Shown in pieces: positions 1 to 8,243 of a DNA stretch of 55,369 bases. The position numbers and the translations under genes were made by a program. The notes under the pieces were generated by a model, which did no database searches, was not told the DNA's origin, and worked only from the letters and a program-made list of their open reading frames with translations. How positions within the stretch are numbered: the first letter of the stretch is position 1; each line of letters begins with the position of its first letter. Source of the DNA: an uncultured Acetatifactor sp. (GTDB taxonomy: Bacteria; Bacillota; Clostridia; Lachnospirales; Lachnospiraceae); contig CAKRYI010000018.1 in the NCBI GenBank assembly GCA_934426825.1, positions 1 to 55,369 of the forward strand, read 5' to 3'.

Positions 1-2738
1 GTTGTAGTTCCCTGTTATCCTTTGCTATGTTATAATCACTACGACAACACGCGGTGTGTTCCATGTGTTGTAGTTCCCTGTTATCCTTTGCTATGTTATA
101 ATGGCTTAAAGTAAAACATCCTAACAATCCGAGTTGTAGTTCCCTGTTATCCTTTGCTATGTTATAATTAAAATCCAAAACAAAATATAACTTACAAGGT
201 TGTAGTTCCCTGTTATCCTTTGCTATGTTATAATTCGTAAGCATTTGACAACGCACCATTCAAAGTTGTAGTTCCCTGTTATCCTTTGCTATGTTATAAT
301 CTAGGGATAGCGAACACAAATATAACTAAGTTGTAGTTCCCTGTTATCCTTTGCTATGTTATAATAACCTCTCTTTCTATTTCGTCACGATAACGGTTGT
401 AGTTCCCTGTTATCCTTTGCTATGTTATAATGCGGCTAAAAGATATATTGATGATGCGGTGGTTGTAGTTCCCTGTTATCCTTTGCTATGTTATAATATA
501 AACTTCACCATTCCATTCACAATCATAGTTGTAGTTCCCTGTTATCCTTTGCTATGTTATAATATTCTTCCCAGATTTGAAAAATTTTTGCCTGTTGTAG
601 TTCCCTGTTATCCTTTGCTATGTTATAATTAATACGGGTGAATTAATTTCGCAAAGTTGTTGTAGTTCCCTGTTATCCTTTGCTATGTTATAATCCTTAT
701 TACCCAACCCAATAGCACCACTAGGTTGTAGTTCCCTGTTATCCTTTGCTATGTTATAATTTGTTTATAAAGAAAAGGAGGATTGAGAGTGTTGTAGTTC
801 CCTGTTATCCTTTGCTATGTTATAATAATCCGGAATGCCTTTTAAAGCCCCTACAGGTTGTAGTTCCCTGTTATCCTTTGCTATGTTATAATCTGTATGG
901 TACGAAGTGGAAAGTGAGGACAGTTGTAGTTCCCTGTTATCCTTTGCTATGTTATAATAATACGGCATCCGGGCAGTAAGACCCTTGGGTTGTAGTTCCC
1001 TGTTATCCTTTGCTATGTTATAATGAATTGGCTCCGGACAGAAAGAGAGGGATAGTTGTAGTTCCCTGTTATCCTTTGCTATGTTATAATATGTCCGTAG
1101 TTGAATTATAAGGAGGTACAGTTGTAGTTCCCTGTTATCCTTTGCTATGTTATAATCAATGTACCTCTTAAAGTTTCACTTTTTCCGTTGTAGTTCCCTG
1201 TTATCCTTTGCTATGTTATAATCATAAGTTTATTATAATCTATGTTGTACCGGTTGTAGTTCCCTGTTATCCTTTGCTATGTTATAATAATAATGATAAA
1301 AACGGGGCGGGGGAAAATGTTGTAGTTCCCTGTTATCCTTTGCTATGTTATAATATACCGATAGGTAGTGCGATTACTAGTTACGTTGTAGTTCCCTGTT
1401 ATCCTTTGCTATGTTATAATTCAATTTGTTGAGTCAAAAGGGACAATAAAGTTGTAGTTCCCTGTTATCCTTTGCTATGTTATAATATTACAGACTTGAC
1501 AACTATCACAGAATTGTTGTAGTTCCCTGTTATCCTTTGCTATGTTATAATTTTTTTTGTCCACCTCTCCAGCGAGGTCACGTTGTAGTTCCCTGTTATC
1601 CTTTGCTATGTTATAATATAGACTTCCCCGTTCCAATCACATTCATAGTTGTAGTTCCCTGTTATCCTTTGCTATGTTATAATGAGGATTACTACACGAT
1701 GCACTGATGTTTCGTTGTAGTTCCCTGTTATCCTTTGCTATGTTATAATCCTTGCAAGGCTTTTATCTTTACGCCCATGGTTGTAGTTCCCTGTTATCCT
1801 TTGCTATGTTATAATCCGGACGGCGCGGAATGGGACGATACAAACGTTGTAGTTCCCTGTTATCCTTTGCTATGTTATAATCTGTTGGCTTCAAAATGGA
1901 AGCAGACAAAGGTTGTAGTTCCCTGTTATCCTTTGCTATGTTATAATCAACACAGAACCAAACAACATAACCATTGCGTTGTAGTTCCCTGTTATCCTTT
2001 GCTATGTTATAATGTTAAGATATCCAAACTGTTTTATAGCTGAGTTGTAGTTCCCTGTTATCCTTTGCTATGTTATAATGCAGACGGCGATATTGAAATC
2101 AATATTTTTGTTGTAGTTCCCTGTTATCCTTTGCTATGTTATAATTGACATTCTTGCAGATGAGAAAGAAGTACAGTTGTAGTTCCCTGTTATCCTTTGC
2201 TATGTTATAATAACACACTTAAAGATAGTTTTGGAGCGGCTGTTGTAGTTCCCTGTTATCCTTTGCTATGTTATAATCCACACAATCCGGCAAGCAAAAA
2301 CACATTTGTTGTAGTTCCCTGTTATCCTTTGCTATGTTATAATTATTTATATAATCATCAAACAAACCTATTTGTTGTAGTTCCCTGTTATCCTTTGCTA
2401 TGTTATAATATTTCATCAGAAGCAACCCCCGCAGCTTTGTTGTAGTTCCCTGTTATCCTTTGCTATGTTATAATAAGTTGGCTGGGAGGTAAGAAGACAG
2501 AACAGTTGTAGTTCCCTGTTATCCTTTGCTATGTTATAATACAAAATGTGTGTATTTTTTTGTGCATTAGGTTGTAGTTCCCTGTTATCCTTTGCTATGT
2601 TATAATAAATCATCAGTCAAAAACAATAGTGACAAAGTTGTAGTTCCCTGTTATCCTTTGCTATGTTATAATTTCATATAGCGACTTTAAATATGAGAAT
2701 ATGTTGTAGTTCCCTGTTATCCTTTGCTATGTTATAAT
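1..2738 (+). CRISPR. Type II-C CRISPR array, 42 repeats and 41 spacers visible
   Basis: A 36-bp repeat (begins GTTGTAGTTCCC, ends TGTTATAAT) occurs 42 times with 41 spacers between. Thirty-seven spacers are 30 nt and four (starting at 301, 630, 1487 and 2410) are 29 nt. The repeats I read are identical, including the last one at 2703-2738, so no degenerate terminal repeat is visible. The first repeat starts at base 1, so the array probably continues to the left. The tracrRNA anti-repeat near 7552-7587 shows that crRNAs are read on the plus strand, convergent with the cas operon. Open reading frames across the array (repeating VVVPCYPLLCYN) are artefacts of the repeat. Spacer targets are unknown here. 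Confidence 0.99.
28..36 (+). promoter_or_regulatory. Extended -10 promoter box inside each CRISPR repeat (first copy shown)
   Basis: The last nine bases of each repeat are TGTTATAAT, a perfect extended -10 element (TGnTATAAT). It recurs in all 42 repeats. There is no convincing -35 at 17 bp (TTCCCT). Neisseria meningitidis type II-C repeats also carry promoters and start each crRNA within the spacer. By analogy, starts here would fall about 7-9 nt into each spacer, leaving roughly 20-24 nt of guide. The box is seen; promoter activity is inferred. Confidence 0.6.
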
Positions 2739-2751
2739 TAGGGTCCTACAG

Positions 2752-2783
2752 AAACAGCCTAATCTCTAAAGATTAGGCTGTTT
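2752..2783. terminator. Hairpin between array and cas2, probable bidirectional terminator
   Basis: A perfect 13-bp stem (AAACAGCCTAATC, 6-nt loop, GATTAGGCTGTTT) lies 13 bp after the last repeat, between the convergent array and cas2. Each strand ends in only three Ts, so it may terminate weakly in both directions. Confidence 0.6.
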
Positions 2784-2840
2784 CCTTGCACAAAAAACGA
2801 ATTAAAAATTCCATTTTATATGCCACTTTATTCTCTTTTT

Positions 2841-3161
2841 TCAAAAAACATTCAGCAATTCCGTTGCTTCATCTCCATCACAAAAAGTAGCTGTTCCCAG
2901 CAAAACTTTCATGTTATCATACTGATTTTCCGTAATGACTAAGGAGCGGATGCTGCCAGCCCTTGGCAAGTGCTGGTTCAACCTCGCTTCATGTTTCTCA
3001 ATATCATCACTTCCGTTGCATATTCTGGTATACACAGAATATTGTATCATGTGATAACCGTCTTTTAACAGAAAATTTCTAAACTGTGTTGCCGCCCTTC
3101 TTTCACTGGCTGTTTTAACCGGCAAATCGAAAAAAACTAATATTCTCATAAATTTATTCAT
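2841..3161 (-). CDS. cas2: CRISPR-associated endonuclease Cas2
   Basis: Cas2 is the small structural subunit of the Cas1-Cas2 spacer-integration complex. The protein starts MNKFMRILVFFDLPV, with the ferredoxin-like first strand and conserved Asp typical of Cas2, followed by the SVYTRI segment found in type II Cas2. I chose the ATG at 3161 (106 residues): it has AGGA eight bases upstream and overlaps the end of cas1 by only 8 bp, a usual coupled arrangement. A longer frame begins at 3182 but adds seven residues not expected in the family. It is the last gene of the cas9-cas1-cas2 operon and ends about 100 bp from the array. Confidence 0.95.
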   Translation of the reverse strand: MNKFMRILVFFDLPVKTASERRAATQFRNFLLKDGYHMIQYSVYTRICNGSDDIEKHEARLNQHLPRAGSIRSLVITENQYDNMKVLLGTATFCDGDEATELLNVF

Positions 3162-4056
3162 ACCTGTGTTCCTGTAAAGCAATCAAAGTTGGCAGTTTCA
3201 GTACATTTTTCTCTTCTTGGAGAGACGTGCTAAGGCTCGCCACCGCTTTATCAATACAGTTAGACGCTGTATTGCGCTCTCCCGAACTTAGCATATCAAA
3301 ATTTATCAGCCGATAAATATCCCTTTTTCGTTCCGGTGTCATGGGTTCCAATTTATCTTCATAAGAAAACTGAGATGCCACATACAAATCCACCAAAGGA
3401 CGAAAAGGTTCTATCATATCATCTGCCAAATTAAAACTGTTCAACTCACTCCGGTGAAATAATCCTATAGACGGTTCAAATCCATAGCAGACAAGGTCTC
3501 TTGCTATACATCCCCGAATAATTGCATAACCATAATTCAATGCCGAATTAATAATATGCTCTTCTCCTCTGGAAAAATTCATTCCAAACAGGCGGCTGAA
3601 ATAGAACGCAGCCGCTTTCGCCTCCACATGAGTCTTATCTCCCGACTGCACCTCATTCGTCATCTGCATTAATTTTTCATGCCCTTCTTTACCGGACAAC
3701 TTCAGGCATTCTGCCTGATTCTCGATTTTTTTACACACGATCTGCTGCCAAAGTCTTTTTTGAAGTGGTTTTCCCAAATTCATCTGTGCCTTCAGAATCC
3801 GCAAATGTCTGCTATGCCTGAGCATGGGAAGTATCACCGTGTTAGGCATATGTTTCTCATCACAGACATAGACTGCAATTCCATACTGCGCAAACTGCTG
3901 TAACATATATGCACTCAGCTTGACTCCCTGATTTTCAATCAGAATAGTATCTATATCCTCAAGGGGGAAAGAGTAATCCCCCTCCCCCAAGATTAACTGA
4001 CTGTTTTTAATATGCCACTGTACACTGCTGTCTATCTTAAGATTTCGATAACCCAC
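3154..4056 (-). CDS. cas1: CRISPR-associated endonuclease Cas1 (type II)
   Basis: Cas1 is the integrase that inserts new spacers into the array together with Cas2. The central helical domain shows NYGYAIIRG, then GLFHRSELNSFNLADD with the metal-binding His, and DMIEPFRPLVD with the acidic ligand region. I place the start at the GTG at 4056 (about 300 residues): GGAGG lies five bases upstream and the protein then begins (M)GYRNLKIDS, matching the usual MG[WY]R start of type II Cas1. A TTG at 4077 would add seven residues without a ribosome site. It follows cas9 by about 26 bp and overlaps cas2 by 8 bp. The absence of csn2 and cas4 supports subtype II-C. Confidence 0.96.
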   Translation of the reverse strand: MGYRNLKIDSSVQWHIKNSQLILGEGDYSFPLEDIDTILIENQGVKLSAYMLQQFAQYGIAVYVCDEKHMPNTVILPMLRHSRHLRILKAQMNLGKPLQKRLWQQIVCKKIENQAECLKLSGKEGHEKLMQMTNEVQSGDKTHVEAKAAAFYFSRLFGMNFSRGEEHIINSALNYGYAIIRGCIARDLVCYGFEPSIGLFHRSELNSFNLADDMIEPFRPLVDLYVASQFSYEDKLEPMTPERKRDIYRLINFDMLSSGERNTASNCIDKAVASLSTSLQEEKNVLKLPTLIALQEHRYE

Positions 4057-4082
4057 TTTTCCCTCCGTGTCCCACAACGCAA

Positions 4083-7000
4083 TTAACTATGAAAGTACAT
4101 TCTTTTCTCAGACTTCACTTCCGTGACATTTCCAAGGACATCAACCTGATACTTTTTCATTTCTAACAGGCTTTGTATTCCCAATCCTTCAAATGACGCA
4201 CTGGAATCATGCAAAATTCCGGAGAAACTTGCTGTTGCAATATTTGCCCCTTTAAAATAACTGATTTGCTTATTGATAATACAGGGCATCTTTTCATTGG
4301 TTTTTCCGTTCATTCCTTTTTTATGTTCAAAGTAGAACAAATCATTCGGATATAAACTAAACAGGAAATTTTCGTCCTTCATAATCTTCCAATCTCTATA
4401 CTGTTTAAAAGCAACTGCCGCCTTATTAGGCAATATCTTTGCCCTTGTATCCGCCACATAAATAGGTACAAAATAGTATTTGCCGTTTTCCCGGAATACG
4501 TCCACGCGAATCATGTCACCATTGTTGGCGATTCCCTTTTTCCCGTTTACAAACACTCCCAGAGTAACTTTTTCCTCTACTTTGACCTTACGAACCATCG
4601 GTCCCTTGCTTCCGTCCGCCTTCGGTTTATAGAAAGGCTCCTTAAATGCCTCTGCCGCATTTCCACCAAAAGCTGTCAACTGGGCCTTTAATGCCTCATA
4701 AAGTAATCTATCGGTTTCCGGCTGATAGTAGTCTTTGATTTCCCCGTCTTTGTCCAACTTTAAGGACTCCAAAGGCACTTTAGAGACAACCGTACCTCTT
4801 TCCTCAAAATGTCTGGGACTTCGGATAGTATCTGCTCTCTCCGCACCGCTTACCTTATGTCGAGGCATTCTGGATACAAAAATGGGTCTGATTTTTTCTT
4901 CCCCCTCCGGGTAATCAAACTTTGCATACTCTTTCGGAAAATTCCGGATAAAATCCTGTGGTTCCGGACTCATGCGGAAATCCAGTTCATCATTAAAATT
5001 CGTCCATGGACGTGGAATGTTTTTACCAAATTTCCGTATCCATGCTTCATCCGAATAATCCGCACGGTAGAAAGTTTCACCGGTTTCCTCATCATATAGT
5101 GCCAGTTTCACCGCATGCCCGATTTCCTTCGCCTGCAGATTCCTTGTAATGACCTGAACCATATGCTGGGTACAACATGCTACCAGAACTGCATCCACCG
5201 CATGGTGAGTGTCTGATGAACGATCTTTTTTTGCCAGTCCCCAGCGGATGCGCAAAAAGTTTGTGACTCTTCCGTTTACCGCAATCACCTTGCGTATCTT
5301 TCCCTCCACCGGGTAAGGCGCAAATTCCAGATAATTCACCAAAATGTCGTGTACAAAACGGGTAATATATCTGGTATCATTAATATTTCTCTGTTTTCCG
5401 GCCCTGATGTCCTCCTCCGTCAGTTCCTGTTTTAACAGATGGCTCCGTTTCACCGAATCTTTCACATATGATTCCACATTTCTGACAAACTTCGTATACT
5501 TTTCCGTATCCTTACCGAATGCTTCATAAGGCAGTCGATTTCCCTTTTTCTGATTTTCCTCTGCAAAAACCAATACTTTATTGTGATAACTGTTGTCAAA
5601 AGTTTTACTGTAAGGAATGATGTGGTCAATTTCTACACATTTATCTCCAAAAAGCTGTTCTCTCCGAATGTGATTTCCAGAGTACATACAGTACTCTCCC
5701 TGTTCCTGCCACAGCCTGAATTTTGTCACATCTCCGTCCTTCGGATTTTCAACTCCCATTTTTTTAAGGTATTCCTTTACCTGTTGATTTTGCTTTGCAT
5801 TCTCATCCCGCTGTTTTGTGATTTCCTTACGATCCTCAAAGCTCTTGGCAAGGTCTCTGGCAAGCTCAATATGAATGGACTGCGGACTACCATATTTCAA
5901 AATAATAGCATTAATCACCTTGAATGTCTGGGAAACAGAACGTTTCACCACCGGGTTGGTAATGTTATCCACCAGTTCCTTTATCTGCGGTCCTTTCAAA
6001 AGGTGCAGTTTTTCTCCGTCCCACTGCGCCTTATGGTCGTATCCTGCATTTTCACACGCTTTATCATAAGTAGCCCCCTGCTCCAAATAGGGAATCAGCT
6101 TCTTCATTGCCACCAGGGACAAATGCTGAAATTTAATGGGATTTACTTCCAACAATGCCTCCCTGTACTCTTTTGGAACTCCTGCCTCCGCAAATTTTTG
6201 CAGTCTGGAATCATCATTCTTGTATAGCGTCAAAATATTTCCAATGGTATCCAAATACTCCACAAATTTCGGACTGTTCAGCAGATTTAAATCATACTCT
6301 CCCAAAGCATTTCGGATTTCATGAAACCAATGTAAGGAAATACAGGCTGCCCTTTCCGTTCTTTTAACGATTTCTTCCCAACTCTCAACTTTCTTTCCCT
6401 TTTTTTCATTATAGCTTAGATCCGAAAATGTATATTCCATGGTTAATCCAAGATGTTTACGGATATTTGCATATGTCACTTTATCCGATTTGTATGCCAT
6501 CTCCATAATACCGGGAAACTCTTCTACCAGTTCAAGCAGATTTCCTTTACCATCCCTTACCCTCAAGTGGCTTAGTTTCTGTGCCATAACAAACCGCTCC
6601 GCGGTGTAACATGCTTTTGCCGCCCGGTATTCCTTAGGTTCCAAAGTGCAGGGTCCAACCATTTTTTCAATCAGATTACCGCCGTAAGGACTGGGTTTAC
6701 CCGGTCCCAAATCAAAGGAGCGCTGCCCCTGCATAATATTCAGGTATTTCTGTTCTAACTCCTCACCTGCAATGCTGCTGCCCAGTTCTCTTTGCTTTTG
6801 GAAAATAATCTCCACTTCCTGCACCAAAAGAGCACGGGTTAGGGTATGAGAATACTTGCCACCGTGATTTCTGGTGTTCAGCACCACTCTGTTGCCTTCC
6901 CCGTCTGCACTCATTTTGAAGCAGTCGTCCAAATACAGCATTTCCCCAACCGTTCGGTAATTTTTCTCTTCCATCAGCTTTGCATTTTCACTGACAGCTT

Positions 7001-7445
7001 TTAAAACGATTCCATTATCTCCCTCTTTTGCTTCCGACCGGCGGTTGGACTGAAACCCTCTGTGTTTTGCAATATGTAATAAAACCTGAGCCAGTTCCTC
7101 CCCGGTCAGTACGCGTTCCAACGCCTCATAGCGCAATTTATAAACATCCGGCAAACCGGCTGTTTCAAAGCGTTTTGCAAAGCTGTCCTGCTGTATCAGC
7201 CCTGCATCCTCAAATAATTGCTTTAATCTCTGATTACGGTGACTTCTCCTTCTGAGCCGTCTTCTCGTCCCCCTCGCTGCCCTTCGGGGCGCAGCCAAGG
7301 ATGCTCCGTCCTTCGGATGCTCTGCCGCATCGAAAATCCGCACTCCCAAATCTACAATTCTCTTTGGCTCCCCCTTGTAATCACTCTCCAATACGCTCCA
7401 GCCGACACTGGTGATTCCAATGTCCAGACCTATTCTGTAATCCAT
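4083..7445 (-). CDS. cas9: CRISPR-associated endonuclease Cas9, type II-C
   Basis: This is a compact RNA-guided DNA nuclease of 1120 residues, in the size range of type II-C enzymes. RuvC-I is at the N-terminus (RIGLDIGITSVGW, catalytic Asp8), followed by an Arg-rich bridge helix (RRAARGTRRRLRRRSHR). RuvC-II is SIHIELARD (Glu near 527). The HNH nuclease has YCMYSG and EIDHIIPYSKTFDNSYHNK (His near 607), and RuvC-III is DTHHAVDAV (near 747-751). All catalytic motifs look intact. The ATG at 7445 has AGGAGG seven bases upstream. The gene lies 46 bp after the tracrRNA terminator, with no separate promoter that I can see, so it may depend on read-through. The PAM cannot be read from sequence. Confidence 0.98.
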   Translation of the reverse strand: MDYRIGLDIGITSVGWSVLESDYKGEPKRIVDLGVRIFDAAEHPKDGASLAAPRRAARGTRRRLRRRSHRNQRLKQLFEDAGLIQQDSFAKRFETAGLPDVYKLRYEALERVLTGEELAQVLLHIAKHRGFQSNRRSEAKEGDNGIVLKAVSENAKLMEEKNYRTVGEMLYLDDCFKMSADGEGNRVVLNTRNHGGKYSHTLTRALLVQEVEIIFQKQRELGSSIAGEELEQKYLNIMQGQRSFDLGPGKPSPYGGNLIEKMVGPCTLEPKEYRAAKACYTAERFVMAQKLSHLRVRDGKGNLLELVEEFPGIMEMAYKSDKVTYANIRKHLGLTMEYTFSDLSYNEKKGKKVESWEEIVKRTERAACISLHWFHEIRNALGEYDLNLLNSPKFVEYLDTIGNILTLYKNDDSRLQKFAEAGVPKEYREALLEVNPIKFQHLSLVAMKKLIPYLEQGATYDKACENAGYDHKAQWDGEKLHLLKGPQIKELVDNITNPVVKRSVSQTFKVINAIILKYGSPQSIHIELARDLAKSFEDRKEITKQRDENAKQNQQVKEYLKKMGVENPKDGDVTKFRLWQEQGEYCMYSGNHIRREQLFGDKCVEIDHIIPYSKTFDNSYHNKVLVFAEENQKKGNRLPYEAFGKDTEKYTKFVRNVESYVKDSVKRSHLLKQELTEEDIRAGKQRNINDTRYITRFVHDILVNYLEFAPYPVEGKIRKVIAVNGRVTNFLRIRWGLAKKDRSSDTHHAVDAVLVACCTQHMVQVITRNLQAKEIGHAVKLALYDEETGETFYRADYSDEAWIRKFGKNIPRPWTNFNDELDFRMSPEPQDFIRNFPKEYAKFDYPEGEEKIRPIFVSRMPRHKVSGAERADTIRSPRHFEERGTVVSKVPLESLKLDKDGEIKDYYQPETDRLLYEALKAQLTAFGGNAAEAFKEPFYKPKADGSKGPMVRKVKVEEKVTLGVFVNGKKGIANNGDMIRVDVFRENGKYYFVPIYVADTRAKILPNKAAVAFKQYRDWKIMKDENFLFSLYPNDLFYFEHKKGMNGKTNEKMPCIINKQISYFKGANIATASFSGILHDSSASFEGLGIQSLLEMKKYQVDVLGNVTEVKSEKRMYFHS

Positions 7446-7491
7446 CCGATTACCTCCTCTTCTTTAGAACCGCAACTGCGGGACTTCTCTG

Positions 7492-7526
7492 AAAAAGATA
7501 ATCCCACTCCGTAAGGAATGGGATTA
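7492..7526 (-). terminator. Rho-independent terminator of the tracrRNA
   Basis: On the minus strand TAATCCCATTCC pairs with GGAGTGGGATTA (12 bp, one G-U) around a 4-nt loop, followed by TATCTTTTT. It forms the 3' end of the tracrRNA and lies 46 bp upstream of the cas9 start. Confidence 0.85.
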
Positions 7527-7551
7527 GAGCTTTTCGGTTTTCGTTACCATT

Positions 7552-7587
7552 ATTATAGTAACCTGTTACCCTTTGCTATGTTATAAT
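7552..7587 (+). repeat. Degenerate CRISPR repeat forming the tracrRNA anti-repeat
   Basis: A single off-array copy of the repeat, 31 of 36 positions identical (differences at positions 1, 4, 9, 10 and 18). It is in the same plus-strand orientation as the array, so the minus-strand tracrRNA carries its complement. It also retains the TGTTATAAT box on the plus strand. Confidence 0.95.
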
Positions 7588-7595
7588 TCTTTTAT

Positions 7596-7624
7596 AATAT
7601 ACCATAGCTTTGTTCTGTTGTAAA
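7596..7624 (-). promoter_or_regulatory. Promoter of the tracrRNA (and possibly cas9)
   Basis: On the minus strand TTTACA (7619-7624), 17 bp, then TATATT (7596-7601) preceded by TGG, which makes an extended -10. The predicted start is near 7589, at the 5' edge of the anti-repeat. Confidence 0.82.
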
Positions 7625-7731
7625 TAGCTTTTTCCCATTTTATTAATTTTTTTTCCATATTTTCGAGATTCACCGTTTTAAGATTCATTCTCTTTTTATA
7701 ATGTATAGTACACCATTTTTTGAAAATCCCA

Positions 7732-8241
7732 TTATGCGGATTTATCTCTCATTCGTTCCAGCAAATTCATTAAGTTGGCTGTCTTTTCGTCCCGGTAATC
7801 CTCATCCGGTTCCGGCATGCGTACTACCAGACATTCATACAGTTCCTCCACACCGCCACGCACATAATCATGAAACATATTATTCCACGCCACATACTCT
7901 TCCCTGCTCTGTGGTCCCCGAAAGGCTTTCATAATTGCCTCCTTGTCGTTCATCTGTCTGGCATTTTCCAAAATCATCATATTCTGCATCAGGAAATCCA
8001 GAGTATCTTTCTCTTTCAGCATAACATCCGGGAAGATACTCTTACTGTCATCCGAAGAGTTATCCAGCGGCGCTTTTCTGTCCAACCGGAACCCAACGAT
8101 TGCCGCCATAAGATAGACATCCACCACTCGCCGGAAATAATTGTTTTCCACTTCCTTCAGGCTGCAAAGTTCTTCCACCATGCGGGCATGTTTTCCGTAA
8201 AACTCGTATTTGGATTTGAAAAATTCATAATTCTGCTGCAC
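7732..8241 (-). CDS. Hypothetical protein, last gene of the phosphorothioate-type operon
   Basis: I do not recognise this family. It encodes about 169 residues, mostly helical and charged, with no signal peptide, membrane segment or obvious catalytic motif. The frame is open from a GTG at 8247 that overlaps the stop of the DndD-like ATPase gene, but the GTG at 8241 has GGAGG seven bases upstream and is the better start. The tight coupling suggests that the product works with the SMC-like ATPase, perhaps as a small partner as DndE is for DndD. No sequence likeness to DndE is evident, so this is only positional inference. It is the last gene before the tracrRNA promoter, about 110 bp away. Confidence 0.8.
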   Translation of the reverse strand: MQQNYEFFKSKYEFYGKHARMVEELCSLKEVENNYFRRVVDVYLMAAIVGFRLDRKAPLDNSSDDSKSIFPDVMLKEKDTLDFLMQNMMILENARQMNDKEAIMKAFRGPQSREEYVAWNNMFHDYVRGGVEELYECLVVRMPEPDEDYRDEKTANLMNLLERMRDKSA

Positions 8242-8243
8242 TG

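Larger units (their letters stand above)
7492..7589 (-). ncRNA. tracrRNA
   Basis: Predicted trans-activating CRISPR RNA of about 98 nt, transcribed toward cas9. The 5' part (7587 down to 7552) is an anti-repeat matching the array repeat at 31 of 36 positions. Of the five differences, three become G-U pairs (repeat positions 1, 4 and 18), so only positions 9-10 fail to pair and make a small internal bulge, as in functional crRNA:tracrRNA duplexes. A short nexus-like stem (GGT...ACC) and a strong terminator hairpin follow. A matching promoter lies immediately upstream. The RNA loads crRNA onto Cas9. Ends are predicted from promoter and terminator positions. Confidence 0.92.

Noticed and set aside
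893..1911. Spacers at 893-922 and 1882-1911 translate as LYGTKWKVRT and LLASKWKQTK, which look alike
   Set aside because: Base identity is only about 18 of 30, which may be chance; not strong enough to claim a shared target.
351..2613. Several open frames on both strands across the array, with repeated VVVPCYPLLCYN or YNIAKDNRELQ
   Set aside because: They are translations of the CRISPR repeat; 36 bp plus 30 bp keeps frame, so long frames arise without coding.
4809..7514. Plus-strand frames opposite cas9, including one of 214 codons
   Set aside because: Shadows of a conserved gene on the other strand, with no ribosome sites or recognisable domains.
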